From NCBI RefSeq assembly GCF_907164575.1, contig NZ_CAJQYY010000028.1:1-64000 (forward strand): 64,000 nt of DNA. The letters run 5' to 3'. Shown one piece after another: positions 1-8,758 of the stretch. How positions within the stretch are numbered: position 1 is the stretch's first letter; every line of letters starts with the position of its first letter. The translations under genes were made by a program, and so were the position numbers. The notes under the pieces are model-generated. The model was not told the DNA's origin and made no database searches. It was given only the letters and a program-made list of their open reading frames with translations. This DNA comes from Paraburkholderia gardini. Lineage in GTDB: Bacteria > Pseudomonadota > Gammaproteobacteria > Burkholderiales > Burkholderiaceae.

Positions 1-357
1 TCGGGGGCGGGTGCGGGGCCCGGGGGTGGCGCGGGGCGCCAGGGGGCCAACGGCGCCGTCCGCCTGCTTCCAGCTGGTCAGCTCCCACGTGGTGTCGTCG
101 AGCAGCTGGGTGGCGGCCGGATTGAACGGATCGGGCGCTTCGGCGGAGGCGTCGGTATGCACGGGAAGCGAGCAGGCGGTGACAAGGCCGGTGAGGCAGA
201 GGGCGGCCAGTGGCGCGCGCCACGGCGAACCGGACGCGGCGCGGGCGATGGCGCCGAAAACACGGAGACCGCGAAGGCCACGAAAGGAAGCACGAACGCG
301 GGCATGCAGCGGGGCGACGGAAAGCGCGGGATGTCGCGTGAAGGACCGGAGGGCCAT
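1..357 (-). CDS. META-domain (HslJ-like) lipoprotein, C-terminus cut by window edge
   Basis: Open frame on the minus strand from an ATG at 357 that runs off the left edge after 119 codons without a stop. The N-terminal half is arginine-rich, then a hydrophobic stretch ([13 protein letters not shown], residues about 58-70) ends in a good lipobox (LVTAC), predicting lipidation of the Cys and export to the envelope. Shortly after comes [11 protein letters not shown], typical of the beginning of a META (HslJ) domain. The family is of envelope proteins of poorly known role, in E. coli linked to heat shock and novobiocin resistance. It is divergent from purT. The 57 residues before the signal core are long, so the true start may lie further in. 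Family assignment rests on a short part of the domain. Confidence 0.6.
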   Translation of the reverse strand, partial: MALRSFTRHPALSVAPLHARVRASFRGLRGLRVFGAIARAASGSPWRAPLAALCLTGLVTACSLPVHTDASAEAPDPFNPAATQLLDDTTWELTSWKQADGAVGPLAPRATPGPRTRPR

Positions 358-418
358 GACGTCGTTCCTCTTCAAAACTGACGAAGGCGTAAGGGTAACG
401 CACTCGGCAGGCCGCGCG

Positions 419-441
419 CGAGCGCATGTTAACATCGCTCG
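419..441. promoter_or_regulatory. Inverted repeat in the lipoprotein/purT divergent region
   Basis: CGAGCG, one unpaired C, then the palindrome ATGTTAACAT, then CGCTCG. This gives 11 paired positions per arm with one bulge, 38 bases upstream of purT in the only gap between the divergent genes. It could be a protein-binding site or an mRNA hairpin. No matching family operator is recognised. Confidence 0.35.
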
Positions 442-478
442 TTCTCTTTTCATCCACCGATTTCTCTCTGGAGACCTC

Positions 479-1693
479 ATGCAGATCGGTCAACGGATCG
501 GCACACCGCTGTCGACATCCGCAACGCGCGTCATGCTGCTCGGCGCAGGCGAACTGGGCAAGGAAGTGATCATCGCGCTGCAGCGCCTGGGCGTCGAAGT
601 GATCGCCGTCGACCGTTACGCCGATGCGCCCGGACATCAGGTCGCGCACCGCGCGCACGTGATCGACATGACGGACGGCGCCGCGTTGCGCGCGCTCGTC
701 GAGCAGGAAAAACCGCATCTGATCGTGCCGGAAATCGAGGCCATCGCCACCGATGCGCTCGCCACGATCGAAACCGACGGCCTCGCCGTCGTGATTCCGA
801 CCGCGCGTGCAACGCAACTGACCATGAACCGCGAAGGCATCCGTCGTCTCGCCGCTGAAGAACTCGGCCTTGCCACCTCGCCCTATGCCTTCGCCGATTC
901 GCTCGACGAACTGAAGGCGGGCATCGCCAAGGTCGGTTACCCGTGCGTCGTGAAGCCGGTGATGTCGTCGTCGGGCAAGGGACAGTCGGTGCTCAGAAGC
1001 GACGCCGACGTCGAACCGGCCTGGCAGTATGCGCAGGCGGGCGGCCGGGTGAAGGGCGGGCGCGTGATCGTCGAGGGCTTCATCAACTTCGATTACGAGA
1101 TCACGTTGCTGACCGTGCGCGCGACCGATCCGGCGACGAGCGAAACCAGCACGTACTTCTGCGATCCGATCGGCCACGTGCAGGTGGCGGGCGACTACGT
1201 CGAATCGTGGCAGCCGCAGCCGATGAGCCCGGTCGCGCTGCGGCGCTCGCGCGAAATCGCGCACGAAGTGACGACGGCGCTGGGCGGGCGCGGCCTCTTC
1301 GGCGTGGAACTTTTTGTCGCTGGCGACGACGTATGGTTTTCGGAAGTGAGTCCGCGTCCGCACGACACGGGTCTCGTCACGCTGTGCTCGCAACGCTTTT
1401 CCGAGTTCGAACTGCACGCGCGTGCGATTCTCGGTTTGCCGGTGGATACGTCGCTGCGGGAGCCGGGCGCGTCGGCGGTGATTTACGGCGGCCTCGAGGA
1501 AACGGGCATCGCGTTCGAAGGCGTCGCAGAAGCGCTGACCGTGCCGAACGCGGATCTGCGTCTGTTCGGCAAGCCGGAGAGTTTCACGAAGCGCCGCATG
1601 GGCGTGGCGCTCGCGACCGGCGCCACGACCGACGAAGCGCGTGTGCGCGCAAAGCAGGCCGCGGCGGCCGTGCGGCCGGTGTCGGCGAAATAG
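479..1693 (+). CDS. purT: Formate-dependent phosphoribosylglycinamide formyltransferase (GAR transformylase 2)
   Basis: PurT makes formyl-GAR from GAR, formate and ATP, a folate-independent route for the third step of de novo purine synthesis in the cytosol. The 404-residue product matches the family length. It opens with the nucleotide-binding loop [11 protein letters not shown] (about 20-30) and continues with an ATP-grasp fold: [14 protein letters not shown], the [13 protein letters not shown] region, and [14 protein letters not shown] near the metal and phosphate site. The frame is open far upstream (to position 11), but the start at 479 follows a GGAG (470-473) and gives the family N-terminus. 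purD in the same window serves the preceding purine step. Confidence 0.96.
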   Translation: MQIGQRIGTPLSTSATRVMLLGAGELGKEVIIALQRLGVEVIAVDRYADAPGHQVAHRAHVIDMTDGAALRALVEQEKPHLIVPEIEAIATDALATIETDGLAVVIPTARATQLTMNREGIRRLAAEELGLATSPYAFADSLDELKAGIAKVGYPCVVKPVMSSSGKGQSVLRSDADVEPAWQYAQAGGRVKGGRVIVEGFINFDYEITLLTVRATDPATSETSTYFCDPIGHVQVAGDYVESWQPQPMSPVALRRSREIAHEVTTALGGRGLFGVELFVAGDDVWFSEVSPRPHDTGLVTLCSQRFSEFELHARAILGLPVDTSLREPGASAVIYGGLEETGIAFEGVAEALTVPNADLRLFGKPESFTKRRMGVALATGATTDEARVRAKQAAAAVRPVSAK

Positions 1694-1858
1694 TTGCACA
1701 TACGGCGCGGACGCCCGCGCCAGCAGGTGAATCGGGAGAGACCGGTAATGAAGCGCTCGACTCTGTTGCATGCCGCGAAGGCCGATGGTCACGCGGCGCG
1801 TCGAACGGATGACGTGGCGGGTGCGGACATCGACTTTCATCCGCGGCGAGGGCGAGGC

Positions 1859-2026
1859 ATGCTGATGCGCTCGTGCGTGCTGATGGCGCTGTGCGCGGGG
1901 CTCACCGGCTGCGGCCTCGCCGCTGCGCCGTGCCGGATCGCATCGGCGGGCCTGAAGATCGTGCCGGTGGTCGGTCACGTCGCCGCCGCGCCCACCGACG
2001 CATGCGCCGACGTGATCGATCCATGA
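1859..2026 (+). CDS. Small DUF6726-type lipoprotein
   Basis: A 55-residue protein: hydrophobic signal VLMALCAGLTGC with a lipobox (LTGC), then a short mature part rich in Ala and Cys (CGLAAAPCRIASAGLKIVPV, followed by VGHVAAAP). This is the pattern of DUF6726 small lipoproteins common in Burkholderiaceae. The function is unknown. The start at 1859 follows a purine-rich GGCGAGGGCGAGG. A second ATG at 1865 would also work. It lies between purT and a lysozyme-inhibitor-like gene in the same direction, so co-expression of the two envelope genes is plausible. Confidence 0.7.
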   Translation: MLMRSCVLMALCAGLTGCGLAAAPCRIASAGLKIVPVVGHVAAAPTDACADVIDP

Positions 2027-2079
2027 CGCGCGCATGCGGCACCGTGGATCGCAATCTGGCATCTGACCTGAGGCATTCG

Positions 2080-2448
2080 ATGAAAACAGGATTCGTGGTT
2101 GCGTCGGCGATATCCGGCGCGATCGTCATGTGCAATGCCGCGTCGGCTGAACCGTTTCGTCTCCCGGACACCCAGGCGAAGAGCCGTCATACGAGTCAAT
2201 ACACCTGCGCGACCGGCAGGATCCTGCAGGTCACGTACTGGAACGCTGTCAACGGCCAGAGCTTCGCGCTGGTGCCTGTCAAGGGGCAACAGATGTTGTT
2301 CGTCAACACCCTGTCCGCCTCGGGCGTGAAGTACCAGGCGGGCAGCTATACATGGTGGACCAGGGGGCCGCGCGCCGAACTCTACGACGCAACGAACGGC
2401 GAGAATGCGCCGCCCATCCTGTCCGACTGCGTGACGATCGTCCGCTAG
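2080..2448 (+). CDS. Periplasmic MliC-family C-type lysozyme inhibitor
   Basis: A 122-residue product with a cleavable signal peptide (hydrophobic core VVASAISGAIVMC, AxA site at NAASA, about residues 18-22), so periplasmic and soluble rather than lipidated. The mature part follows the MliC pattern: YTCATGRILQVTYWN, then LVPVKGQQMLFVN, then YQAGSYTWWTRGPRAELYD, ending in a Cys (DCVTIVR) that would form the conserved disulfide with YTC. MliC proteins block host c-type lysozymes. Sequence length and motif order agree with the family. The exact inhibitory residues cannot be confirmed by eye. Confidence 0.8.
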   Translation: MKTGFVVASAISGAIVMCNAASAEPFRLPDTQAKSRHTSQYTCATGRILQVTYWNAVNGQSFALVPVKGQQMLFVNTLSASGVKYQAGSYTWWTRGPRAELYDATNGENAPPILSDCVTIVR

Positions 2449-2717
2449 TGCTGGCGTCGTTTCGTCCGCCTGGCCGCGCTTCGCGCTGCCTTGCTGCATC
2501 CATTTCGCGCGGATCCTTCCAGCGTCATCGTTTCATTCTGGATGGCGCTACCCGCCCGCGCGCATCTTTCGTCCGCCGGGAGTAAGCTGTCTGACTCGCG
2601 CCCGAACCTGCTGCCGGTCTTCACGGCGCGTGACATCGTTTTCGGCCTGAACCGTCCGTTCCGGATCACATCGCGCAGGCCGTGTGCCCGCGCCCGTTCG
2701 TCAAGCGAGACTCTCAA

Positions 2718-4370
2718 ATGAAAGCTTCGGATCTGTTCGTCAAGTCGCTGGAAGCTGAAGGTGTCGAGTACGTGTTCGGCATCCCCGGCGAGGAAAACCT
2801 CGATCTCCTCGAATCGCTGCGTCGCTCGAAAATCCGTCTGATCCTCACGCGCCACGAGCAGGCTGCTGGCTTCATGGCGGCGACCTATGGGCGCCTCACC
2901 GGCCGCACCGGCGTCTGTCTCGCGACGCTCGGCCCGGGCGCGACCAACTTCGTGACGGCGGCGGCCTACGCGCAGCTGGGCGGCATGCCGATGCTGATGG
3001 TCACCGGACAGAAGCCGATCAAGTCGAGCAAGCAGGGCCATTTCCAGATCGTCGACGTCGTGCGGATGATGGAGCCGCTCACCAAGTACACGCGGCAGAT
3101 CGTGTCGATCGCGAATATTCCGGCGTCGGTGCGCGAGGCGTTCCGTCAGGCCGAGGAAGAGCGGCCAGGCGCCACGCATCTGGAGTTGCCCGAGGACGTC
3201 GCGCACGAAGAGGGCGACGGCAAGCCGATTCCAAAGAGTTTCAGCCGCCGGCCCGTCGCCGAGGAAAAGGCGGTCGCGCGTGCGGTCGAGGCGATCACGA
3301 AGGCGCAGCATCCGTTGCTGATGATCGGCGCCGGCGGCAACCGCAAGACCACGACGAAGATGCTGCGTGAATTCGTCGACCAGATCGGCATTCCGTTCTT
3401 CACGACGCAGATGGGCAAGGGCGTGATCGACGAATCGCATCCAATGTGGCTCGGCAACGCGACGCTCTCCGACGGCGACTTCGTCCACCGTGCGATCGAT
3501 CACGCCGACTGCATCATCAACGTCGGCCACGATGTGATCGAGAAGCCGCCCTTCTTCATGCGCAGCGGCGAAGCCGGCGAGAAGACCGTGATTCACGTGA
3601 ATTTTCTCGGTGCCGAGGTCGATACCGTGTATTTCCCGCAGATCGAAGTGGTGGGCGATATCGCGAACGCCGTGTGGCAACTGAAGGAAAGCCTGAAGTC
3701 GCGTCAGGAGCACTGGGACTTCACGCGCTTCAAGGAGATCAAGCAACATTTCGAGGCGCATCTCGTGAAAGGGCAGCTCGACGACCGCTTTCCGATGTAT
3801 CCGGTGCGCATCGTCAACGACGTGTACGAGACCACGCCTGTCGACGGCATCGTGTGTCTGGATAACGGCATGTACAAGATCTGGTTCGCGCGCTACTACC
3901 GTGCGCACGAACCGAATTCGCTGCTGCTCGACAACGCGCTCGCCTCGATGGGCGCGGGGCTGCCGTCCGCCATCGCGACGAAAATCGTGCATCCGGACCG
4001 CAAGGTAATGGCCGTGTGCGGCGACGGCGGCTTCATGATGAACTCGCAGGAGCTCGAAACAGCGGTGCGGCTCAAGCTCGATCTCGTGATCCTGATCCTG
4101 CGCGACGACGCGTTCGGCATGATCCGCTGGAAGCAGGAGAACATGAACTTCCCCGATTACGGCATGACGCTGCGCAACCCCGATTTCGTCGACTACGCGA
4201 AGAGTTACGGCGCGCAGGGGCACCGGATCGAGGCCGCGTCCGAATTCGCGCCGCTCCTGCGCGAATGCTTCGCGACGCCGGGCGTGCACGTGGTCGATCT
4301 GCCGATCGACTACTCGGATAACGAACGCGTGCTCAATCGCGAGATCAAACGGCTGAGCGCGCAGATTTGA
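2718..4370 (+). CDS. Acetolactate synthase large subunit, catabolic (AlsS-like) type
   Basis: A ThDP-dependent enzyme of 550 residues that, by family, condenses two pyruvates into acetolactate. The catalytic Glu lies in RHEQAA (E47). The ThDP/Mg motif begins at GDGGFMMNSQELETAVRLK (about 435 on) and ends in RDDAFGM, where most family members have N or DN before the last aromatic. No small regulatory subunit is adjacent, unlike the biosynthetic ilvI/ilvH pair at 59849-62219, which fits an FAD-independent catabolic enzyme. An aldehyde dehydrogenase starts 49 bases downstream, suggesting a two-gene operon. The substrate could be something other than pyruvate, since the annotation rests on overall family resemblance. 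The start is the ATG at 2718; an earlier in-frame codon lacks the family N-terminus. Confidence 0.85.
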   Translation: MKASDLFVKSLEAEGVEYVFGIPGEENLDLLESLRRSKIRLILTRHEQAAGFMAATYGRLTGRTGVCLATLGPGATNFVTAAAYAQLGGMPMLMVTGQKPIKSSKQGHFQIVDVVRMMEPLTKYTRQIVSIANIPASVREAFRQAEEERPGATHLELPEDVAHEEGDGKPIPKSFSRRPVAEEKAVARAVEAITKAQHPLLMIGAGGNRKTTTKMLREFVDQIGIPFFTTQMGKGVIDESHPMWLGNATLSDGDFVHRAIDHADCIINVGHDVIEKPPFFMRSGEAGEKTVIHVNFLGAEVDTVYFPQIEVVGDIANAVWQLKESLKSRQEHWDFTRFKEIKQHFEAHLVKGQLDDRFPMYPVRIVNDVYETTPVDGIVCLDNGMYKIWFARYYRAHEPNSLLLDNALASMGAGLPSAIATKIVHPDRKVMAVCGDGGFMMNSQELETAVRLKLDLVILILRDDAFGMIRWKQENMNFPDYGMTLRNPDFVDYAKSYGAQGHRIEAASEFAPLLRECFATPGVHVVDLPIDYSDNERVLNREIKRLSAQI

Positions 4371-4419
4371 GACTGCTGCGGGCGCATTGCACACTGCATC
4401 GTTGAAGGGAGAACGCGAC

Positions 4420-5856
4420 ATGTTGAAGAAGTCCTACCCGTACTACCTCGCGAACGAACCGGTCGCGGCGAACACGGATCTCGAAGTCACCGACAAGTTC
4501 AGCGGCGAAGTGGCGACGCGCGTCGCGCTCGCCGACGCGAAAGCCATCGACAAGGCGATCGGCGCCGCCGTCGACGTGATGCCCGCGATGCGCGACTTTC
4601 CGCCGTTCAAGCGTCAGGCCGTGCTCGAGCATTGCGTGGCCCGCTTTCGCGAGCGCTACGACGAACTGGCGATGGCGCTGTGCATCGAAGCGGGCAAGCC
4701 GATCAACGATGCGCGCGGCGAGGTGACGCGCCTGATCGACACGTTCAAGGTGGCGGCGGAAGAGTCGGTGCGCATCGACGGCGAGATCATCAATCTCGAG
4801 ATTTCGCCGCGCGCGAAGGGTTATCACGGCTACACGAAGCGCGTGCCGATCGGGCCGTGCTCGTTCATCTCGCCGTTCAATTTCCCGCTCAACCTGGCGG
4901 CGCACAAGGTCGCACCCGGGCTCGCCGCGGGCGTGCCGTTCGTGCTGAAACCGGCGAGCCGCACGCCGGTCGGCGCGCTCATCATCGGCGAGGTTCTCGC
5001 GGAAACCGATCTGCCGAAGGGCGCGTTCTCGATCCTGCCCGCGCATCGCGACGGCGCCGATCTCTTCACCACTGACGAGCGCTTCAGGCTGCTGTCGTTC
5101 ACCGGCTCGCCGGCGGTCGGCTGGGACCTGAAGAAGAAGGCCGGCAAGAAAAAGGTGATCCTGGAACTGGGTGGCAACGCGGCGGCGATCGTCGACGGCG
5201 ACCAGCGCGACAAGCTCGATTACGTCGTCGACCGTCTCGCGTTCGGCGCGTTCTACCAGTCGGGGCAGAGCTGCATCGGCGTGCAGCGCATCCTGATTCA
5301 TACGGATATCTACGACGCCCTGCGCGAAAAACTGATCGCGAAAACGAAGTCGCTGAAAATGGGCGACCCGAAGGACGAAAAGACGTTCGTCGGCCCGATG
5401 ATCTCGGAATCGGAGTCGAACCGGCTGGCCGGCTGGATGGAAGCGGCGGTGCTGGCGGGCGCGAAGATCGTCGCGGGCGGCAAGGTGGACGGCGCGATGT
5501 TCGAAGCCACGCTGCTCGAAAACGTGCATCGCGATCAGGATCTGTACCGCAAGGAAGCGTTCGGGCCGGTCGCGATTCTGGAGCGCTTCGAGCAGTTCGA
5601 CGACGCGCTCGCGACCGTCAACGACAGCGACTTCGGCCTGCAGGCGGGCGTTTTCACCGATTCGCTCGCGCATGCGCATCGCGCGTGGGACACGCTCGAC
5701 GTGGGCGGCGTCGTGATCAACGACGTGCCGTCGTTTCGCGTCGACAACATGCCGTACGGGGGCGTCAAGGATTCGGGCCTCGGGCGCGAGGGCATCCGCT
5801 ACGCGATCGAGGACATGACCGAAATCCGCCTCATGGTGATGCGCGAGACGTGGTGA
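4420..5856 (+). CDS. NAD(P)-dependent aldehyde dehydrogenase
   Basis: A 478-residue aldehyde dehydrogenase. Visible are the general base in LELGGN (E249), the catalytic Cys in QSGQSCIG (C285), the cofactor region SPFNFPLNL, the FTGSPAVG loop, and KEAFGPV for the C-terminal cofactor contacts. GAAGGGAGA (4404-4412) gives a clear ribosome site for the ATG at 4420. The sequence type resembles the lactaldehyde or non-phosphorylating glyceraldehyde-3-phosphate dehydrogenase branch more than betaine-aldehyde enzymes, but the substrate cannot be fixed by eye. It follows the AlsS-like gene closely, so the pair may handle an aldehyde made or consumed with the ThDP enzyme. Confidence 0.88.
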   Translation: MLKKSYPYYLANEPVAANTDLEVTDKFSGEVATRVALADAKAIDKAIGAAVDVMPAMRDFPPFKRQAVLEHCVARFRERYDELAMALCIEAGKPINDARGEVTRLIDTFKVAAEESVRIDGEIINLEISPRAKGYHGYTKRVPIGPCSFISPFNFPLNLAAHKVAPGLAAGVPFVLKPASRTPVGALIIGEVLAETDLPKGAFSILPAHRDGADLFTTDERFRLLSFTGSPAVGWDLKKKAGKKKVILELGGNAAAIVDGDQRDKLDYVVDRLAFGAFYQSGQSCIGVQRILIHTDIYDALREKLIAKTKSLKMGDPKDEKTFVGPMISESESNRLAGWMEAAVLAGAKIVAGGKVDGAMFEATLLENVHRDQDLYRKEAFGPVAILERFEQFDDALATVNDSDFGLQAGVFTDSLAHAHRAWDTLDVGGVVINDVPSFRVDNMPYGGVKDSGLGREGIRYAIEDMTEIRLMVMRETW

Positions 5857-5881
5857 GCGGGTGGTTCTTCTGGCCGGTTCT

Positions 5882-5909
5882 GCCCGCGCCTTCGCGACGA
5901 TGCGCGGGC
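5882..5909. terminator. Inverted repeat after the aldehyde dehydrogenase gene
   Basis: GCCCGCGC at 5882-5889 and GCGCGGGC at 5902-5909 form an 8-bp perfect stem with a 12-base loop, 26 bases after the stop. No T-run follows, so this is at best a Rho-assisted or mRNA-end hairpin. Confidence 0.35.
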
Positions 5910-6047
5910 GTCACGCAACTGTCGTCTGAACGCGGTACGCTCGACGCGCCGGGATCTGTCCCCGGCGCCGGGCGAGATCGGTGCCATGCCTGTCGGGCGG
6001 GGCAGAGCAGAAAGGCGGCAGGTGCGCCATGAGTGTTTTTGCTGAAG

Positions 6048-6056
6048 TGCTACAAT
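6048..6056 (+). promoter_or_regulatory. Extended -10 promoter for rhlE
   Basis: TGCTACAAT is an extended -10 (TGn plus TACAAT at 6051-6056, 5/6 to consensus). The -35 region is weak, as expected for this promoter type. Transcription would begin near 6063, leaving a leader of about 160 bases before the rhlE ATG at 6224. Confidence 0.5.
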
Positions 6057-6062
6057 ACCGCC

Positions 6063-6223
6063 CTTTCCGGCGGATGTTTCCGTCGGCCGGAGCCGGCCGC
6101 ATTCTTTCTCCTGTTTCTTCGGGTCCCGTGCGGCATGCCGTGGCTCCGCCTTCATCCTGATGTCCTCTGCGGCTTTGCCCGCTGCCACGCTTAGCCGCAG
6201 GCGCATTTTTAGCGAAAGCCACC
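6063..6223 (+). promoter_or_regulatory. Long structured 5' leader of rhlE
   Basis: This stretch without a gene holds two consecutive hairpins: GGCGGA/TCCGTC with a TGTT loop (6069-6084) and CGGCCGG/CCGGCCG with a 2-base gap (6084-6099). A pyrimidine-rich tract (CATTCTTTCTCC) follows. Hairpin plus pyrimidine tract resembles an attenuator but lacks a clean T-run. The rest of the leader shows nothing distinct. A leader of this size is compatible with autoregulation of a DEAD-box helicase. Confidence 0.4.
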
Positions 6224-7678
6224 ATGTCCGACACAGACGTCACGCCCAGTACCGATACACCGACCTTCGACCAGTTCGGCCTTCACGCCGATATCCTGAA
6301 GGCCATCACGGACTCGGGCTACACGACGCCGACGCCGATCCAGGCGCAAGCCATTCCAGTTGTACTCGCGGGCCGCGACGTGATGGGCGCCGCGCAGACG
6401 GGAACCGGCAAGACCGCGAGCTTCTCGCTGCCGATCATCCAGCGTCTGTTGCCGCAGGCCAGCACGAGCGCCTCGCCCGCACGCCATCCGGTGCGCGCGC
6501 TGATTCTCACGCCGACGCGCGAACTCGCCGACCAGGTTGCCGCGAACGTGCATGCGTACGCGAAGCACACGTCGCTGCGCAGCGCGGTGGTGTTCGGTGG
6601 CGTCGACATGAACCCGCAGTCGGCCGAATTGCGGCGCGGCGTGGAAATCCTGATCGCGACGCCGGGGCGCCTGCTCGACCACGTCCAGCAAAAGACGGCC
6701 AACCTCGGCCAGGTCCAGATGCTCGTGCTCGACGAAGCCGACCGCATGCTCGACATGGGCTTCCTGCCCGACCTGCAACGCATCCTGAACCTGCTGCCGA
6801 AGGAGCGCCAGACGCTGCTGTTCTCGGCCACGTTCTCCGGCGAAATCAAGAAGCTGGCCGCGACGTATCTGCGCAATCCGCAGACGATCGAAGTCGCGCG
6901 CAGCAATTCGACGGCGACGAATGTGACGCAGGTCGTTTACGAAGTGGCGGAAGGCGACAAGACCGGCGCGGTGGTGAAGCTGATCCGCGATCGCGGCCTG
7001 AAGCAGGTGCTCGTGTTCTGTAACAGCAAGATCGGGGCGAGCCGTCTTGCGCGCTCGCTCGAACGCGATGGCGTGGTGGCGACCGCGATTCACGGCGACC
7101 GCACGCAGAACGAGCGGATGCAGGCGCTCGAGGCGTTCAAGCGCGGTGAAATCGAAGCGCTGGTGGCCACCGACGTGGCCGCGCGCGGTCTCGACATCGT
7201 GGAACTGCCGGCCGTGATCAACTTCGATCTGCCGTGGAATCCGGAAGATTACGTTCACCGTATCGGCCGTACTGGCCGCGCGGGCGCCTCGGGCGACGCC
7301 CTGTCGCTGTGCAGCCCGAACGAGCGCAAGCAACTGGCCGATATCGAGAAGCTGATCAAGCGTCCGCTCGAAGTACAGCCTCTGCACGTCGACGTGCCCG
7401 TGCGTCATCATCATGAAGAGCGCGGCGCCCGTCGCGAGCGCGACGAACGTCCGGCGCGTCGCCGCACGACAGGCGGTTCGGGTACGTTCGACCGTCCGCA
7501 TCATCATCGCCACGCGGCGGCGCCCGTCGACGATTTCTTCCTCAAACCCTACGAACCGTCGCCCTCCACGAAGAATCCGGAAGAGCCCGCGTCTTCGCCG
7601 CAAAAGCCCGCTTCGCGGCAACCGCTTGCTGCGTTGCTCGGCGGTTTCGGCATGCCGCGCAAGACCACATCGACCTGA
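6224..7678 (+). CDS. rhlE: DEAD-box ATP-dependent RNA helicase, RhlE type
   Basis: A 484-residue cytosolic RNA helicase for RNA remodelling and probably ribosome assembly or RNA turnover. All family motifs are visible in order: Q motif (FDQFGL, then PTPIQ), motif I AQTGTGKT (57-64), Ia PTRELADQ, GG, Ib TPGRL, DEAD (170-173), SAT, and in the second RecA domain LVFCNSK, ATDVAARGLDI and HRIGRTGRAG. The C-terminus is a basic tail with many Arg and His (HHHEERGARRERDERPARR), typical of RhlE proteins and used for RNA contact. The start codon follows the long leader described above. Confidence 0.93.
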   Translation: MSDTDVTPSTDTPTFDQFGLHADILKAITDSGYTTPTPIQAQAIPVVLAGRDVMGAAQTGTGKTASFSLPIIQRLLPQASTSASPARHPVRALILTPTRELADQVAANVHAYAKHTSLRSAVVFGGVDMNPQSAELRRGVEILIATPGRLLDHVQQKTANLGQVQMLVLDEADRMLDMGFLPDLQRILNLLPKERQTLLFSATFSGEIKKLAATYLRNPQTIEVARSNSTATNVTQVVYEVAEGDKTGAVVKLIRDRGLKQVLVFCNSKIGASRLARSLERDGVVATAIHGDRTQNERMQALEAFKRGEIEALVATDVAARGLDIVELPAVINFDLPWNPEDYVHRIGRTGRAGASGDALSLCSPNERKQLADIEKLIKRPLEVQPLHVDVPVRHHHEERGARRERDERPARRRTTGGSGTFDRPHHHRHAAAPVDDFFLKPYEPSPSTKNPEEPASSPQKPASRQPLAALLGGFGMPRKTTST

Positions 7679-7802
7679 ATCGTTCGGCTCGATCATTGAT
7701 CTTCGAGCCGGCGTTCGTGGTTTTCCTGTCTGGCTGAACCTGAACGCGCACCGCACCCATGCATGGGTCACGCGCCGCGATGTTCGGGATGTTGTCGCCC
7801 GT

Positions 7803-8750
7803 TCAGGTTTGTTCGCGCGTTTCGAGCTGCGCAAGGCGCTCGGACCATGCCCTGGTGGCATTCCTGTAGAACGTGCCCAGCGATTCGCTTCGCACGTTGT
7901 TTCCCATATCGAGACCGAGATGCGCCGCTGCTGCGTGTAGCGCGGCCAGCGGATTGTCCGTGTCGAGCGCGATCGCGCCGGTCTGCTTGCTCAGCTTTTC
8001 GCCCAGTTCGTTCGTGACGACCGGAACATGCAGGTACGAGGGCGTCGCGGCGCCCATGCAACGTTGCAGGTAGATCTGGCGCGCGGTCGAATCCAGCAGG
8101 TCCGCGCCGCGCACGACGTGGGTGATGCCCGCATCCGCATCGTCCGTGACCACGGCCAGTTGATAGGCCCACTGGCCGTCCGCCCGTTTCAGCACGAAAT
8201 CACCGACTTCCGTCGCCAGGTTCTGGGTTTGCAGACCTTGCCAGGCATCGTTGAAGGTGATGATGGCCGCATCGCCATCCGGCACCCTCAGGCGCCACGC
8301 GCGGGCCGGCTTGCCGTGCAGGCCGTCGCGGCATGTGCCGGGATACGCGAGCGTTGTGTGCCGCGCATGCGCGTGAAGCAGCGAATCCGCGATTTCCCTG
8401 CGCGTGCAGCCACACGGATAGACGAAGCCGCCATCTTCGAGCTGCGCGAACACCTGCTGGTAGCGTTCGGACCGCTCGCTTTGCCACACCGGTGGTTCAT
8501 CCGCGTGCATGCCGAAGCGGGCGAGGGTAGCGAGGATATCCTGCGCGGCGCCAGGGACGGTACGCGGCGCGTCGACATCCTCGATTCTGACGAGCCACGT
8601 GCCACCATGCGCACGGGCGTCGAGCCAGCTGGCGAGCGCGCTCACGAGCGAGCCGAAATGCAGCGGGCCGGTGGGTGACGGGGCGAAGCGCCCCCGGCAG
8701 GCAGGGGGCGCCCCGGTGCCAGTTGCAGGGGCCTCGGCGGGCGCCGTCAT
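7803..8750 (-). CDS. gluQ: Glutamyl-Q tRNA(Asp) synthetase
   Basis: GluQ activates glutamate and attaches it to queuosine at wobble position 34 of tRNA-Asp. The 315-residue protein has the class I synthetase catalytic domain, with the HIGH-like motif in [12 protein letters not shown] (about 22-33), the KMSKS-like KLSKQTG, and a zinc-binding cluster starting YPCGCTRRE. It has no anticodon-binding domain, which separates it from GltX. The ATG at 8750 is 8 bases after the trhO stop, so the two form an operon. Both products act on tRNA position 34. An upstream in-frame start (8795) would lie inside trhO and is less likely. Confidence 0.93.
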   Translation of the reverse strand: MTAPAEAPATGTGAPPACRGRFAPSPTGPLHFGSLVSALASWLDARAHGGTWLVRIEDVDAPRTVPGAAQDILATLARFGMHADEPPVWQSERSERYQQVFAQLEDGGFVYPCGCTRREIADSLLHAHARHTTLAYPGTCRDGLHGKPARAWRLRVPDGDAAIITFNDAWQGLQTQNLATEVGDFVLKRADGQWAYQLAVVTDDADAGITHVVRGADLLDSTARQIYLQRCMGAATPSYLHVPVVTNELGEKLSKQTGAIALDTDNPLAALHAAAAHLGLDMGNNVRSESLGTFYRNATRAWSERLAQLETREQT

Positions 8751-8758
8751 TTGCGTGA

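Noticed and set aside
2445-4421. A 658-codon open frame antisense to the AlsS-like gene
   Set aside because: Low-complexity Arg/Leu/His-rich product without motifs; the opposite strand has all ThDP-enzyme motifs.
6058-6073. An alternative hairpin CCGCC/GGCGG in front of rhlE that would compete with the first leader hairpin
   Set aside because: Its left arm (6058-6062) lies upstream of the predicted transcription start near 6063, so it would not be in the RNA.
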